Assembly: GCA_043228905.1 (NCBI GenBank)
Contig: JBHGNT010000022.1
Span: 8,990,001 to 9,054,000 of the forward strand
Direction: 5' to 3'
DNA length: 64,000 nucleotides
Source of the DNA: Azolla caroliniana
Taxonomy: Eukaryota; Polypodiophyta
Part shown: piece by piece, positions 10,511 to 20,874 of the stretch
How positions within the stretch are numbered: position 1 is the first letter of the stretch
Layout of the letters: every line of letters begins with the position of its first letter
The notes under the pieces: model-generated
Databases searched by the model: none
What the model was told of the DNA's origin: nothing
The model's input: the letters and a program-made list of their open reading frames with translations, nothing else
Program-made: the position numbers and the translations under genes

Positions 10511-12560
10511 ACAGCGTGATCTTCGCGTTCCAAGCATGCGAGGCTTGCTTTAATCTATAAAGGGACTTCTTAAGTCAGCATACAACCGACGTATTCAATT
10601 TGGACTGAAATCCGGGTGATTGCACCATGTATACCTGTTCCTCAAATTCTCCTTGCAAGAATGCGTTCTTCACATCCATCTAGTGCAAATGTCAACCCTT
10701 TGTCGTGGTGACCGCAAGCAAAACACAGATGGTAGTCATTTTCGTGACCGACGCGAGCGTCTCATCATAATTGATGCCGTGTTGTGCATAGCCCTTCGCC
10801 ACTAGTCGGGCCTTGTATCAGTTGACCGAGCCGTCAGTGTTGTACGTGACCTTGTACACCCACCATCATCCGATCGATTTCACACCCTTGGGGGCGTCAA
10901 CCAAGTCCCAAGTCTCATTGTCCGTTAAAGCTCGCATCTCTTCCTCCATAGAAACACGTTGCTTTGCATCTTGTGCTACTTTTGTGTATCTCTTCGGCTC
11001 ACGCACTTCCGCCACTTTCTTCATGTATGCATAGTGATGCGCCATGTACCCGTTATAACCATACCGCTTCACGGGATTCTTTTGGGGGGTCGATCAGTAT
11101 ACCTTCTCATTTGCCGATTTTAGGGCCCTCTTGGCCAACTTGGACTTCGTCTCCGAAGGTTCGTCTTCATGCTTTCCGATGTCGGACTCGCTCAAATCTG
11201 ACTCTTCCTTGTTGATGTCATATTTCAGCATATTTGTCTTCCCTTTTTCCTTATGTGTGAACCATCTCCTCGGTTCCTTGCACGGGGAGTGCACGATTGA
11301 GTCCTCACCACTCGCCGACTCTTCATCTGACTCGTCGATTCGACTCATTCTCTCATTCTGCACACTCAACCAGAATGAGATCATACTCTCCTCCATAGTA
11401 CCACTATCTTCTTCTTCTTCCCTAATCATATCGGGTTCACTGGTCTCATCTTCGGTGATTGGGTGGTCGAAGTCGATAGAGAGTACCATGATGTCGACTC
11501 GTTGAATTCGACATCTCGGCTCACTTGAACTTCTTTTTTCCAGGGGTTATAGCACTTATACCCCTTCTGCTCATGTGAGTGGCTGACTAATATGCACTTC
11601 TCCCACTTCGAGCAATGCTGCTGGATATCCTCAGGTGTCGTAAGTTCAACTTACACTCAAAATACAACTCATGTGCTGACACCTTCTCCCCGATCCGATT
11701 TTCGATGTAAATTGTCGTCCATACCGCTTCAGCCCAGTAGGACTTCGACATGCTCTTCTCCCCCAACATTGCCCTTTTGCCTCCACAATCGACCGATTCT
11801 TCCGCTCGACTACGTCGTTTTGTTGCGGCGTATATGTGCACCTGAATTCCCTTCTACTGCAAAAAACTGTTGAATTGACTGGAAAAGAAGTATTCTTTTC
11901 CCCCATCTGACCATAGGCACTTTATCTTCTTCTCTGTTTCCCGTTCGACTAAACTTTGAAGGTTCTGGAAATAATCGAAGACTTCACTCGTCTTTTCAAT
12001 GAGGTAGATCCATGTGTGTCGGTTGTAGTCGTTGATGAAGGAGATGAATTATCGACTCCCACCAAGACTTACATTCTGTGTCAGTCCCCATACATTAATG
12101 TATCAAGTCGAGCTTGTTTCGGCTCTGATTTCACTCGTTCGGAAATGGAAGTCGGTGTTGCTTCCCAAGCCGGCAAGCTTCACAAATTTGGGCCTTTCGG
12201 CCACTAAATTTCGGTAATTTGAATACCACCTATTTCAATTGCAGATCTTAAAGCCTCTTATAGTTGACGTGGTCGATCCGCCTTGTGCCAAAGTCGATAT
12301 TTGACTCGACTTTCTGTCCTTTCACAAACAAAGAGATGCCAACGAAGTTGGTGTCGACGATGAACATCCTCCCGTCCCTACGCCCTTATGCAGTGATTTG
12401 GTCGTCTTCCTCGATGAAACACCTTAGATGTGTGAATCGAACTTGCATTCCTTGGTCGACAATCTGGCCGACCGACACCAGGTTAGTGTTGGGCAAAGTC
12501 CCAGGAACAATGTCAAGGTTCCGGTTGAATTGGGACTTTTGCCAATCACCATGAGAGAGA
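10490..12560 (-). pseudogene. Copia integrase and RT N-terminal part, element A, decayed
   Basis: Read from high to low coordinate on the minus strand. Near 12500 are TNLVSVGQIVDQGMQV and a GAG-pre-integrase segment with ICEACRLGKQHRLPFP. From 11906 to 11587 comes the integrase core end (YTPQQNDVVERKNRSIVE). From 11489 to 11094 there is an acidic linker. From 11072 the RT begins with EEEMRALTDNETWDLV and goes on through YKARLVAKGYAQ and MDVKNAFLQGEFEEQVYM to QAxxAWNAK. Several in-frame stops and shifts occur. The same blocks appear in element D (KNLVSVGQIVEQGMQV), so A and D are related copia families. Gag and protease of A are not seen next to it; they were presumably displaced or lost by the insertions above 12560. 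Confidence 0.8.
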
Positions 12561-12779
12561 ACCAGAATCTAGTCGGTTCATATTTTATGAGCCGTCTATT
12601 TATATAGATTAGAAAAAGGTTTTGTATATTTATGTAAATATTTCTTTTCCCCCTCTTTTTCCCTATTCTTCCTTTTTTTTATTGTTCACAAATCATTGTT
12701 TTCCCTCTTCGTGTTGCTCGATGCTCCCTATCTATTCCATTCTTAGCATAGCGCTGCTCCATTATTTCTTCTTCGCGTC

Positions 12780-13290
12780 ACATTCTTCCATTTTTTGCTA
12801 CTCCTTCCTTGTTCTTTGCTCGCTCATTGTTGATTGCTCCTCCCTGCTTGGCTTGTTGCCACTTGCTCCTCCCTGCTTGCTCGTTGCCCATTGCTCCTCC
12901 TTGCTCACTTGTTGTTGGTTGATCCTCTCTGCTCACTTGTTGTCGATTGTGCCTCCCTGCTTGCTCGTTGCCCATTGCTCCTCCTTGCTCACTTGTTGTT
13001 GGTTGATCCTCTCTGCTCACTTGTTGTCAATTGTGCCTCCTTGCTCGCTCGCTGTTGATTGCCCCTCACGATTTCCAGCTCTTCCCGTCGCGTTCTTCCA
13101 TTTTTTGCTACTCCTTCCTTGTTCCTTGCTCGCTCATTGTTTATTGCTCCTCCATGCTTGCGCGTTGCCCATTGCTCCTCCTTGCTCACTTGTTGCTAGT
13201 TGATCCTCTCTGCTCGCTTGTTGTTGATTGTGCCTCCCTGCTCCCCCGTTGTTGATTGCCCCTCGCGATTTCCAGCTCTTCCCTCTTCCG
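12780..13290. repeat. 28-bp / 84-bp higher-order minisatellite
   Basis: Pyrimidine-rich repeats of a roughly 28-bp monomer of the type CTGCTCACTTGTTGTxxATTG are arranged as 84-bp trimers (for example 12871 and 12955 both begin CCCTGCTTGCTCGTTGCCC). A longer block starting TTCTTCCATTTTTTGCTACT recurs at about 12783 and 13092, giving a third level near 310 bp. Long frames through it on both strands are periodic artefacts. Element B inserted just beyond the right edge. Confidence 0.75.
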
Positions 13291-13403
13291 CAGAACCATC
13301 ACCTTCACCCCTCTCGACACACACGTCAACGTCAATGTCAATACACAGAGAATCCTTCTCTCCCTCCCTCTCTCTCTCTCAGTCTGTTTCCTGCTCTTGT
13401 TTC

Positions 13404-14007
13404 TGATGGAAATAATCAACACTTTCCAAACTTCACCTCTCGGCCACAACCAAGGAAACACACGAATCGTTGTTGCAGAAAATGGGAAATGCAAAAGTAA
13501 ATAAGTGGACACACAATTTAACGTGGAAAACCCTGTGCGGGAAAAACCACGGGAGTACAAGACTCCGAACCAAAACTATGCACAGAGAAATATACAATGG
13601 CGAGCTGCAAGGCGACGACCTTGAGCTCGCTGTCCTCGCCACATGCGGCGGAATTACACAGAGGCGTCGACCTCTTCGTCTCTCACGCTCTATCTCTCTC
13701 ACGGCTGCTCTCTCTTCACTCCTCTTGAGTGGAAAAACAGAAAAATAAGTAGCAACATCAAAACTGTTTGCCCTAAGTCATATTTATACACATATGACTT
13801 TAGGGCTATTTACAACTATAGCCTCAAGGGCCCTTGGCAAACATATTCACAGATATGTCCCCGCATCCGGATCTCTCTCCGGGTACATTCGTCGTCCGGC
13901 TCCGAAGTCGGGGTCTTCATCATCCGGTTCCGAAACCGCAACCGGGCTTGTCGTCATTCATCTCCGGACATCCGACCATCCCATCCGGAGGGACCGTAAT
14001 CCCAACA
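13404..14007 (-). repeat. 3' LTR of element B
   Basis: 604 bp, TG to CA. On the element's strand it carries TATAAATA at 13781-13788, a likely TATA box for the LTR promoter. The other copy differs at about three positions, for example A against G near 13417 and T against G near 13645. Confidence 0.93.
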
Positions 14008-14017
14008 AACTCCCCCT

Positions 14018-15610
14018 TCACTTCGGCATGGGATGTCTCTCCAATCCGATCCTCTTCCGGCATGCTTCCAGCTTGTCGGGTGTGAGCACCTTGGTCAGCA
14101 TATCCGACCCGTTCTCGTCCGTGTGGATCTTCGTCAGCACGAACTCCTTGTCTTCTATCCTTTCCCGGATCCAGTGATATCTTCGCTGGATGTGCTTCGT
14201 CCGGGAGTGATAGGCCGCGTTCTTCGCAAGGTGGATTGCACTCTGACTGTCGCAGTAGAGTCGGTACTCCTCCTGCCGGATACCGAGCTCTCTAATGAAG
14301 TCCTTCATCCATATTATTTCCTTGCCGGCTTCAACAGCCGCCATGTACTCCGCCTCCGTGGTTGACAACGCAACCGTCTTCTGCAGCCTCGACTGCCATG
14401 AAACAGCTCCCCCTGCATACGTCATCACATACCCTGATGTGGACCGGCTGGTATCTGCATCAGCCGACATATCCGAATCGGTGAAGCCGTCGAGTTCGGG
14501 CTTACCGGAGCCGAATCGGAGGCACACGTTTGTCGTGCCCTTCAGGTATCGGAGTATCCACTTGGCCGCGTTCCAATGCTCTTTGCCGGGATTGCTCATG
14601 TACCAGCTCACCACTCCGACTGCATATCCTATGTCCGGTCGGGTACACACCATTGCGTATATCAAGCTCCCGACGGCAGAGGCATATGGTACTTTCATCA
14701 TGTCCTCCTTCTCAGCCTTTGTCTTGGGGCTCTGCTTGCTGGACAGCTTGCAGTTTGCCGGGAGTGTTGACCCGACCGGTCTTGCTTCCGACATGTTGAA
14801 CCGGTGAAGCACCTTGGTCACGTACTTCTCCTGTGACAGCCACAACTGCTTCTTCTTCCGGTCCCGGATGATGTGCATCCCTAGTATTTGCCTCGCCGGA
14901 CCCAGGTCCTTCATTGAGAAGGTTCGGTGAAGAGCCTTCTTCAGCATCCGTATCTTGACCTGGTCTCGTCCGACGATCAACATGTCGTCCACGTACAGGA
15001 GGAGTATTAGAAAGTCTCCTCCTTCGAACTTCTTCACAAACACGCAGTGATCGGACTGCGTTTTGTGGTACCCTTCGTCTGTCATGAAGGAGTCGAACTT
15101 CCGGTACCATTGCCGGGGAGCCTGCTTCAGACCGTAAAGGCTCTTCTTCAACCGGCATACCAGGTGCTCCTTCCCTTTCTTCTCGAATCCTTCCGGTTGC
15201 TGCATGTAGATCTCTTCTTCGAGGTCACCGTGAAGGAATGCCGTCTTCACGTCCATCTGTTCTATCTCGAGGTCCATGCTTGCCGCTATGCTCAGCACCG
15301 TCCGGATGGAGGTCATCTTCACTACCGGGGCAAATATCTCGTCGAAGTCGACGCCCTTCTTCTGCTGAAACCCCTTCACCACGATCCTGGCTTTGTATCT
15401 CGGGGGGTTTCCGGCATCTCCCGGTTTCAGCTTGAACACCCACTTGTTACGGAGTGCTCGTTTTCCTTTCGGCAACTCCACAAGTTCATATGTGTGGTTC
15501 TCATGCAGGGAATCCATCTCCTCTTGCATGGCACTTAACCACCTGCGGTTATGGGTGTCATGCTTCGCTTCTTCAAAGCTCTCCGGCTCCCCCTCGTCGG
15601 TTAGCAGCAC
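14018..15610 (-). CDS. Element B pol, 3' part: reverse transcriptase and RNase H
   Basis: 530 codons on the minus strand hold the copia RT and RNase H. In order: LSAMQEEMDSL and VFKLKPGD (RT entry), ARIVVKGFQQKKGVDF, MDVKTAFLHGDLEEEIYM, LKKSLYGLKQAPRQWY, LLLYVDDMLIVG with the catalytic YVDD, and FSMKDLGPARQILGM. RNase H follows with DSDMSADADTSRSTSGYV, STTEAEYMAA, YCDSQSAIHLAKN and SRTKHIQRRYHWIRE. All catalytic acids I can check are present. The first in-frame codon listed is GTG, not ATG. The frame really continues upstream from the ORF at 15652-18090 through a one-base shift, so this is not a separate gene. It ends just before the polypurine tract, as usual for copia. Confidence 0.92.
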   Translation of the reverse strand: MLLTDEGEPESFEEAKHDTHNRRWLSAMQEEMDSLHENHTYELVELPKGKRALRNKWVFKLKPGDAGNPPRYKARIVVKGFQQKKGVDFDEIFAPVVKMTSIRTVLSIAASMDLEIEQMDVKTAFLHGDLEEEIYMQQPEGFEKKGKEHLVCRLKKSLYGLKQAPRQWYRKFDSFMTDEGYHKTQSDHCVFVKKFEGGDFLILLLYVDDMLIVGRDQVKIRMLKKALHRTFSMKDLGPARQILGMHIIRDRKKKQLWLSQEKYVTKVLHRFNMSEARPVGSTLPANCKLSSKQSPKTKAEKEDMMKVPYASAVGSLIYAMVCTRPDIGYAVGVVSWYMSNPGKEHWNAAKWILRYLKGTTNVCLRFGSGKPELDGFTDSDMSADADTSRSTSGYVMTYAGGAVSWQSRLQKTVALSTTEAEYMAAVEAGKEIIWMKDFIRELGIRQEEYRLYCDSQSAIHLAKNAAYHSRTKHIQRRYHWIRERIEDKEFVLTKIHTDENGSDMLTKVLTPDKLEACRKRIGLERHPMPK

Positions 15611-15651
15611 GTGCTCTGGTTCCGGAAATCTCCGGGGGGGCCTTCTCTCTC

Positions 15652-18090
15652 TTAGAGGATATCTCCGTCCGGAGCTTCGGTAACCGGTTCTTTCGATTCT
15701 TCTTCATCCGAATCCATTTCGGGATCGGGGCCGGTTCCGGTATCATTTTCATCTTCTTCGGCCGGTTCTGTTTCTTCACCGTCTTCGGCCGGATCTTCGA
15801 GTGTTAACCGGTCCCTTGCCGGTCGGGACTGCTCCTCGTAGAGTTTATCCTCACCGGTCGACTTGGAGCTCTTCATCTTCTTCGCCGACTCCCAGTCGGC
15901 GAGTGTCTTGTTCTCCATGAAGATGATATCACGACTCCGGAATATCTTCTTGTCGACCGGGTCCCATACTCGGTAGCCGAACTCGTCATCGCCGTAACCG
16001 AGGAATATGCATGGCCGGGTCTTTGGATCTAGCTTTCCTCTCCAGTCCTTTGCCACATGCACGTATGCGAGACACCCGAACACCTTCAGATGCCGGTAGG
16101 ATACTTCCCTACCGGTCCACACTCTCTGCGGCGTGTCTCCGTCCAAAGGTACTGAGGGTGATCTGTTTATCACGTATGTCGCCGTTGACATCGCCTCAGC
16201 CCAAAACCCCTTGGGTAATTCCGCATGCGCCAGCATACTCCGGACCCTCTCCATTATGGTCCGGTTCATCCTCTCGGCCAGCCCGTTCAGTTCCGGCGTC
16301 TTCGGCACAGTAAACTCGAGCCGGATTCCCTTCGAGCGACAGTACTCCGCGAACTGCCCCCGGTATTCCCCTCCGTTATCTGCTCGTATCGCTTTCAGCT
16401 TCTTGCCGGATTCCCTTTCCACTCTCGCGTGGAGTTCTTTGAAGACGCACAACACTTGGTCCTTTGTCTTCAACGGTGCCGTCCACAGCTTCCGGCTATG
16501 GTCATCTATGAATGTTACGAAGTACTGGGCTCCGCCATGTGACTTCGTTTCTACCTGACACACATCAGTGTGCACCAACTCCAATGGTGCGCTACGTCTC
16601 GTCGGTGGCCTTGAGTAGAAGGAGGTTCGGTTCTGCTTACCGGCCAGGCAATCGGTGCACTTCTCCAGGTGCACATGCTTCACTGGAATAAGGTTGTCTT
16701 CTGCAAGCCTCTTCATCCCCTTCTCACTCATGTGGCACAGTCTCTTGTGCCACAGCTCACCGGTAGTGTCGGCTGCCACGTTCAACTCTTCCGGACACAA
16801 CCAGGCATTCATAAGGTACAATGTGTTGACTTTCCGGGCCCGAGCCACTATCAGGCTCCCCTTGCTGAACTTCATTACGTCGTTCCGGATGCTACCTGTG
16901 TAGCCTTCATCGTCTAGCCTCCCGGCCGAAATCAGGTTCAATCGAACCTCCGGAACGTGTCGGACATCCTTCAGCAGCATTTTGCATCCGGTCGAGGTTG
17001 TCAACCACACGTCTCCTATGCCGGCAATCCGGCACGTACCTTCATTTCCCATCCGAACACAGCCATGCTCACCGACTGTGTAGGATGAGAAGTATCTTCT
17101 CTCCGGGGTCAGGTGGAACGATGCTCCGGAATCGACCACCCATGTCGTCTCATCGCCGGCAATGTTTAGTTCACCTTCTTCGGTGATGAGCATGATTTCT
17201 TCCTCACTTGCCGCGAGTGCCGTCGTTCCTTTCCGGTCCTGCCCTCGCCGATCCGGACCTCTCCGGTCCGTGGCTCCCCGGTATGCACCGTTTCTCTCCG
17301 GTGACTTCTTCGAATCGGTGTCGTCGGCTCCGTTGTCCTTTCGGTAATGCCGACAATTCTTCCGGAAGTGCCCCGGCTTCCCACAGTGGAAGCATGTGGG
17401 CCTTCTTCTTGACTGCGACCGGGTCCCCGACTTCTCCCGTCTTTGCGGACTCCGGTTCCATTGTCTTCCCCGATCCGATTCGGTAAGCAGCGCCTTCGAG
17501 TCGGAGGCCGGTTCTTTATCTTTCCGACGCGCTTCTTCGTTCAAAATACTTGTCTTTACCGTTTGTAGGGACAAGTTATCTTCCGTGCAGGAGGTGCTGA
17601 GAGTCACCAACAAGTTCTCCCAGCTTTCCGGCAATGTACACATCAGAATGATGGCTTGCATTGCATCCTCCAGCGGGAACTTGATCGCCGCAAGCTGGTT
17701 CACGAATCCCATGAACGTGCTTACGTGTTCCACCATACTCTCGCCGTCCCGGTACTTGAGGTTCACTATCTTCCTCATCAGGGAGGTCCGGTTCAACGCA
17801 TTCTTCCTCTCGTAGAGGCCCGACAGCTTCCGCCACATCTCATATGCGTTGATGTCGTTCGCCACATGTTGTAGAACGCTCACGTCGACGTATTGCCGAA
17901 TGGTTGCAACGGCTTTCCGGTTCAGAAGCCTCCATTCCGACTCAAGTACCCCCTTCGGTATTTCCGACCTGTCAATCGGTTCGTACAGGTCCCGAACAAT
18001 CAGAAGATCCTCCATCTTGATCTTCCAGTCGGCGTAATTCTGCGCATTCAGCACCATCATCCCCGGCTGCCCGCTGCCGCCGCCTTCCAT
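15652..18090 (-). CDS. Element B gag, protease and integrase
   Basis: 812 codons from the ATG at 18090 (MEGGGSGQPGMMVLN), which lies just inside the primer site. The open frame extends further up into the LTR, but that part is not expected to be translated. Gag (UBN2 type) fills about residues 10-190. A zinc knuckle CFHCGKPGHFRKNC is at about 233-246. The protease site VVDSGAS is near 318-324. GAG-pre-integrase has LWHKRLCHM. The integrase core shows FIDDHSRKLW, IRADNGGEY and LNGLAERMNRT with the DDE triad intact. The frame stops at TAA (15652-15654) in an acidic linker, and the RT continues in another frame. Apart from that shift nothing is missing, so this element could have moved recently. 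Confidence 0.92.
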   Translation of the reverse strand: MEGGGSGQPGMMVLNAQNYADWKIKMEDLLIVRDLYEPIDRSEIPKGVLESEWRLLNRKAVATIRQYVDVSVLQHVANDINAYEMWRKLSGLYERKNALNRTSLMRKIVNLKYRDGESMVEHVSTFMGFVNQLAAIKFPLEDAMQAIILMCTLPESWENLLVTLSTSCTEDNLSLQTVKTSILNEEARRKDKEPASDSKALLTESDRGRQWNRSPQRREKSGTRSQSRRRPTCFHCGKPGHFRKNCRHYRKDNGADDTDSKKSPERNGAYRGATDRRGPDRRGQDRKGTTALAASEEEIMLITEEGELNIAGDETTWVVDSGASFHLTPERRYFSSYTVGEHGCVRMGNEGTCRIAGIGDVWLTTSTGCKMLLKDVRHVPEVRLNLISAGRLDDEGYTGSIRNDVMKFSKGSLIVARARKVNTLYLMNAWLCPEELNVAADTTGELWHKRLCHMSEKGMKRLAEDNLIPVKHVHLEKCTDCLAGKQNRTSFYSRPPTRRSAPLELVHTDVCQVETKSHGGAQYFVTFIDDHSRKLWTAPLKTKDQVLCVFKELHARVERESGKKLKAIRADNGGEYRGQFAEYCRSKGIRLEFTVPKTPELNGLAERMNRTIMERVRSMLAHAELPKGFWAEAMSTATYVINRSPSVPLDGDTPQRVWTGREVSYRHLKVFGCLAYVHVAKDWRGKLDPKTRPCIFLGYGDDEFGYRVWDPVDKKIFRSRDIIFMENKTLADWESAKKMKSSKSTGEDKLYEEQSRPARDRLTLEDPAEDGEETEPAEEDENDTGTGPDPEMDSDEEESKEPVTEAPDGDIL

Positions 18091-18105
18091 TTTCTGCAGC
18101 AGCTC

Positions 18106-18117
18106 GCTCTGATACCA
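18106..18117 (-). promoter_or_regulatory. Primer binding site of element B (tRNA-iMet)
   Basis: TGGTATCAGAGC on the minus strand, complementary to the 3' end of initiator tRNA-Met, three bases from the 5' LTR. This is the standard copia priming site and confirms the element's orientation. Confidence 0.9.
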
Positions 18118-18120
18118 AAT

Positions 18121-18724
18121 TGATGGAAATAATCGACACTTTCCAAACTTCACCTCTCGGCCACAACCAAGGAAACACACGAATCGTTGTTGCAGAAAAT
18201 GGGAAATGCAAAAGTAAATAAGTGGACACACAATTTAACGTGGAAAACCCTGTGCGGGAAAAACCACGGGAGTACAAGACTCCGAACCAAAACTATGCAC
18301 AGAGAAATATACAATGGCGAGCTGCAAGGCGACGACCTTGAGCTCGTTGTCCTCGCCACAGGCGGCGGAATTACACAGAGGCGTCGACCTCTTCGTCTCT
18401 CACGCTCTATCTCTCTCACGGCTGCTCTCTCTTCACTCCTCTTGAGTGGAAAAACAGAAAAATAAGTAGCAACATCAAAACTGTTTGCCCTAAGTCATAT
18501 TTATACACATATGACTTTAGGGCTATTTACAACTATAGCCTCAAGGGCCCTTGGCAAACATATTCACAGATATGTCCCCGCATCCGGATCTCTCTCCGGG
18601 TACATTCGTCGTCCGGCTCCGAAGTCGGGGTCTTCATCATCCGGTTCCGAAACCGCAACCGGGCTTGTCGTCATTCATCTCCGGACATCCGACCATCCCA
18701 TCCGGAGGGACCGTAATCCCAACA
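18121..18724 (-). repeat. 5' LTR of element B
   Basis: 604 bp, same length as its partner, with TATAAATA on the minus strand at 18498-18505. It supplies promoter and transcription start for the minus-strand genomic RNA. Confidence 0.93.
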
Positions 18725-18729
18725 GTTTC

Positions 18730-19690
18730 ATGCGTGCGCTCACAAATCGCTTCAAACCAATGTATGTATACCTGTTTCTGTTCGTCCTCGATTCCATCTC
18801 CTTTAAAGCATTAAATTCATGGAGCCTCTTTAAACTGCATTGTGCATCATTTCGTTTCAAGGTATCCCGTTCTCTCGTTCTTTTCACGTGTTCTTTTTTT
18901 AGCCTAAAAGTCTCATCTTTCTTGATCTTCTTTCAAATAAGCTTATGTTCTTTCGTCAATAAAGGTGATTTCTTGTTCAGATTGTGTTTGATATACGGGA
19001 AATCATTCTTGTTTTCTCCCTCAAAGTAAAAAATGGAAGGAAACATTCTTTGGTTTAAGTTAAATACATTCTGTATTTTGATTCAGTCATACGCTTCGAT
19101 TTTAACTTCACATAAAATTTGCAGCTCGTTGTTGGTTGCTCATCCATGCCTGCTTGTTGCCACTCTACCACTCTAGTACGTATGTTTGTCTTTCTCTGTT
19201 TATGAAATCTCTATTTTCTCTCTTTTTTTATTATCTATTTTTTCTGTTTTCAAATAACATAACCATTTGAATAAGTTATGACACTAGAGAATAAGAGTAA
19301 ATAGATTATGAATGCTTCATATCCATGTGATTGAAAACTTACAAATGTAAAATAACTAAATGTTTGTTGCATTCCAAATTAACGATTTGCACTTAATTGT
19401 GTGCTTGCAATCACATTATTAAGGCCATCAAATTATTGCAAGTCTTATGTTTACATTGTGCAAAATGAGGAGGCTCTAGTAAATCTATTCTATGGTTGCC
19501 CTCAAAAAAATATTGAATTCGTATAATAGTCATGAATACTTAAACATCTACAACATTGTTATTTGTCACGTTCGCTCATGATAAAATCATGCCATTCGTG
19601 AAAGCACACAAATCACCTAATTGCAAGGAACGAGTGATAAAGTCATGTCAAGGGCCTCTAAGTTCCATCAACCATAAACCCTTCAAACGA
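18730..19690. other. Unassigned spacer between element B and the hAT-like fragment
   Basis: Continuation of the minisatellite-bearing DNA into which B inserted; near 19125-19165 the words CTCGTTGTTGGTTGCTC and CTGCTTGTTGCC repeat the minisatellite theme of 12780-13290. The rest is AT-rich with no recognised gene. Confidence 0.45.
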
Positions 19691-19699
19691 TGAGGAATT

Positions 19700-20530
19700 T
19701 ACATTCATGAAAGGAATATATATTGGAGAATGCAAGGAGTATATGTTGGATCTCAATTGTTTTGAGAAGGATAGTTATAATTATCCAATTATTCCAGAAT
19801 ATGGTAGAGAAAAAGGAATGCTTTCAGTTTTAAGAGATGCTATTAAAGGTAATATGTATAAAAGCATCCTCATGGATAGAAGTATTGATGGTGAGGACTT
19901 AATTGAAGTCATTGATTCCAAACTTTGTTTTCTAAGGCATTAATAGAGACGATAAAAAGGAGGCTTCAAGATCCGGTGACCCTTTCCGCATTGAAAATGT
20001 TATCACCAATTAACATTTCTACCGGATCTATTGGAGAATGCAAGGAGTATATGTTGGATCTCAATTGTTTTGAGAAGGATAGTTATAATTATCCAATTAT
20101 TCCAGAATATGGTAGAGAAAAAGGAATGCTTTCAGTTTTAAGAGATGCTATTAAAGGTAATATGTATAAAGCATCCTCATGGATAGAAGTATTGATGGTG
20201 AGGACTTAATTGAAGTCATCGATTCCAAACTTTGTTTTCTAAGGCATTAATAGAGACGATAAAAAGGAGGCTTCAAGATCCGGTGACCCTTTCCGCATTG
20301 AAAATGTTATCACCAATTAACATTTCTACCGGATCTACAAGCATTTTAGCACGAAAAACTATGGGTCTTAATGAGTTGAAAACACTTGGAAATTTTTATG
20401 GAATTCAAAAAATGGTAGATGGGAAAGCGTTTTCTCCCATAATTGATAATGATAAATTGTATGATGAATACGTAATTTTCAAAAGGCAAGCTACCACGGA
20501 ATGGCTTGGAAGAGATTTCTTAGATGTTTG
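19700..20530 (+). pseudogene. hAT-like transposase (ZNF862/DUF4371-type) C-terminal fragment
   Basis: Plus-strand frames carry GECKEYMLDLNCFEKDSYNY, then FSKALIETIKRRLQDPVTLS ALKMLSPINIS, then NELKTLGNFYG and YDEYVIFKRQATTEWLGRDF. This looks like the region of domesticated or degenerate hAT transposases that precedes the C-terminal dimerisation domain. A 308-bp internal tandem duplication (19721-20028 and 20029-20335) breaks the frame. After about 20530 the similarity stops and GC-rich sequence begins. There is no start codon context, intron structure or terminal inverted repeat to support an intact gene. The family call is by resemblance only. Confidence 0.45.
19721..20335. repeat. 308-bp tandem duplication inside the hAT-like fragment
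   Basis: Copy 1 is 19721-20028 and copy 2 is 20029-20335. I see one single-base deletion in copy 2 (near 20169, in ATGTATAAAGC) and one substitution (ATTGATTCC against ATCGATTCC). The high identity makes it a recent event. Confidence 0.9.
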
Positions 20531-20740
20531 GGTGTATGCTTGTGTGCACGATCGCGTGGACGTTTGCGGGCGTACGCGTGCATGGCCGCGTGGACGTTTC
20601 AGATGGACGCGCACGTGCACAGCCTCATGGGACGCGAGTGTGCGGACAAGCGCGGAGATGTGTACACGGCGCGGTCAGGACTTTTGCGCGCAGACACGTC
20701 TACGGTTTGGTTGCAGCGCACGGGCTAAACTTTATGGATG
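20531..20740. other. GC-rich CpG-dense patch
   Basis: A 200-bp island rich in CGCG, GTGGACG and GCGTAC words amid AT-rich DNA, with loosely repeated CGTGGACGTTT. Composition unlike both flanks suggests a separate inserted piece. No gene is seen in it. Confidence 0.45.
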
Positions 20741-20874
20741 ATTGGGTCATTTGGCTGAATTATACGGACGGTCACATGCAACTAAAAGTCAAGGCCATGC
20801 TACTAAAAGTAGCATGCAAAAGTTCCATTTTTTCCCTCTACTTTTTCTTTTCTTTTCTTCTTCTCTCTCTCATT

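Larger units (their letters stand above)
13404..18724 (-). mobile_element. Young Ty1/copia (Tork/Tnt1-like) element B, nearly intact
   Basis: A 5321-bp element with 604-bp LTRs at 13404-14007 and 18121-18724, both TG...CA on the plus strand. The pentamer GTTTC sits on both sides (13399-13403 and 18725-18729), a perfect target-site duplication. I count three substitutions between the LTRs, about 0.5 percent, so the insertion is recent. The primer site for tRNA-iMet is at 18106-18117 (minus TGGTATCAGAGC), two to three bases from the 5' LTR. The polypurine tract is at 14008-14019 (minus GAAGGGGGAGTT). The internal region encodes gag to RNase H in the usual copia order with one frameshift near 15620-15655. 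Its LTR shares the word ACGTGGAAA with the LTR at 50670-51405. Confidence 0.95.

Noticed and set aside
12622-13203. 193-codon Leu/Cys-rich ORF resembling a membrane protein
   Set aside because: It runs through the 28/84-bp minisatellite; the hydrophobicity comes from pyrimidine-rich repeats.
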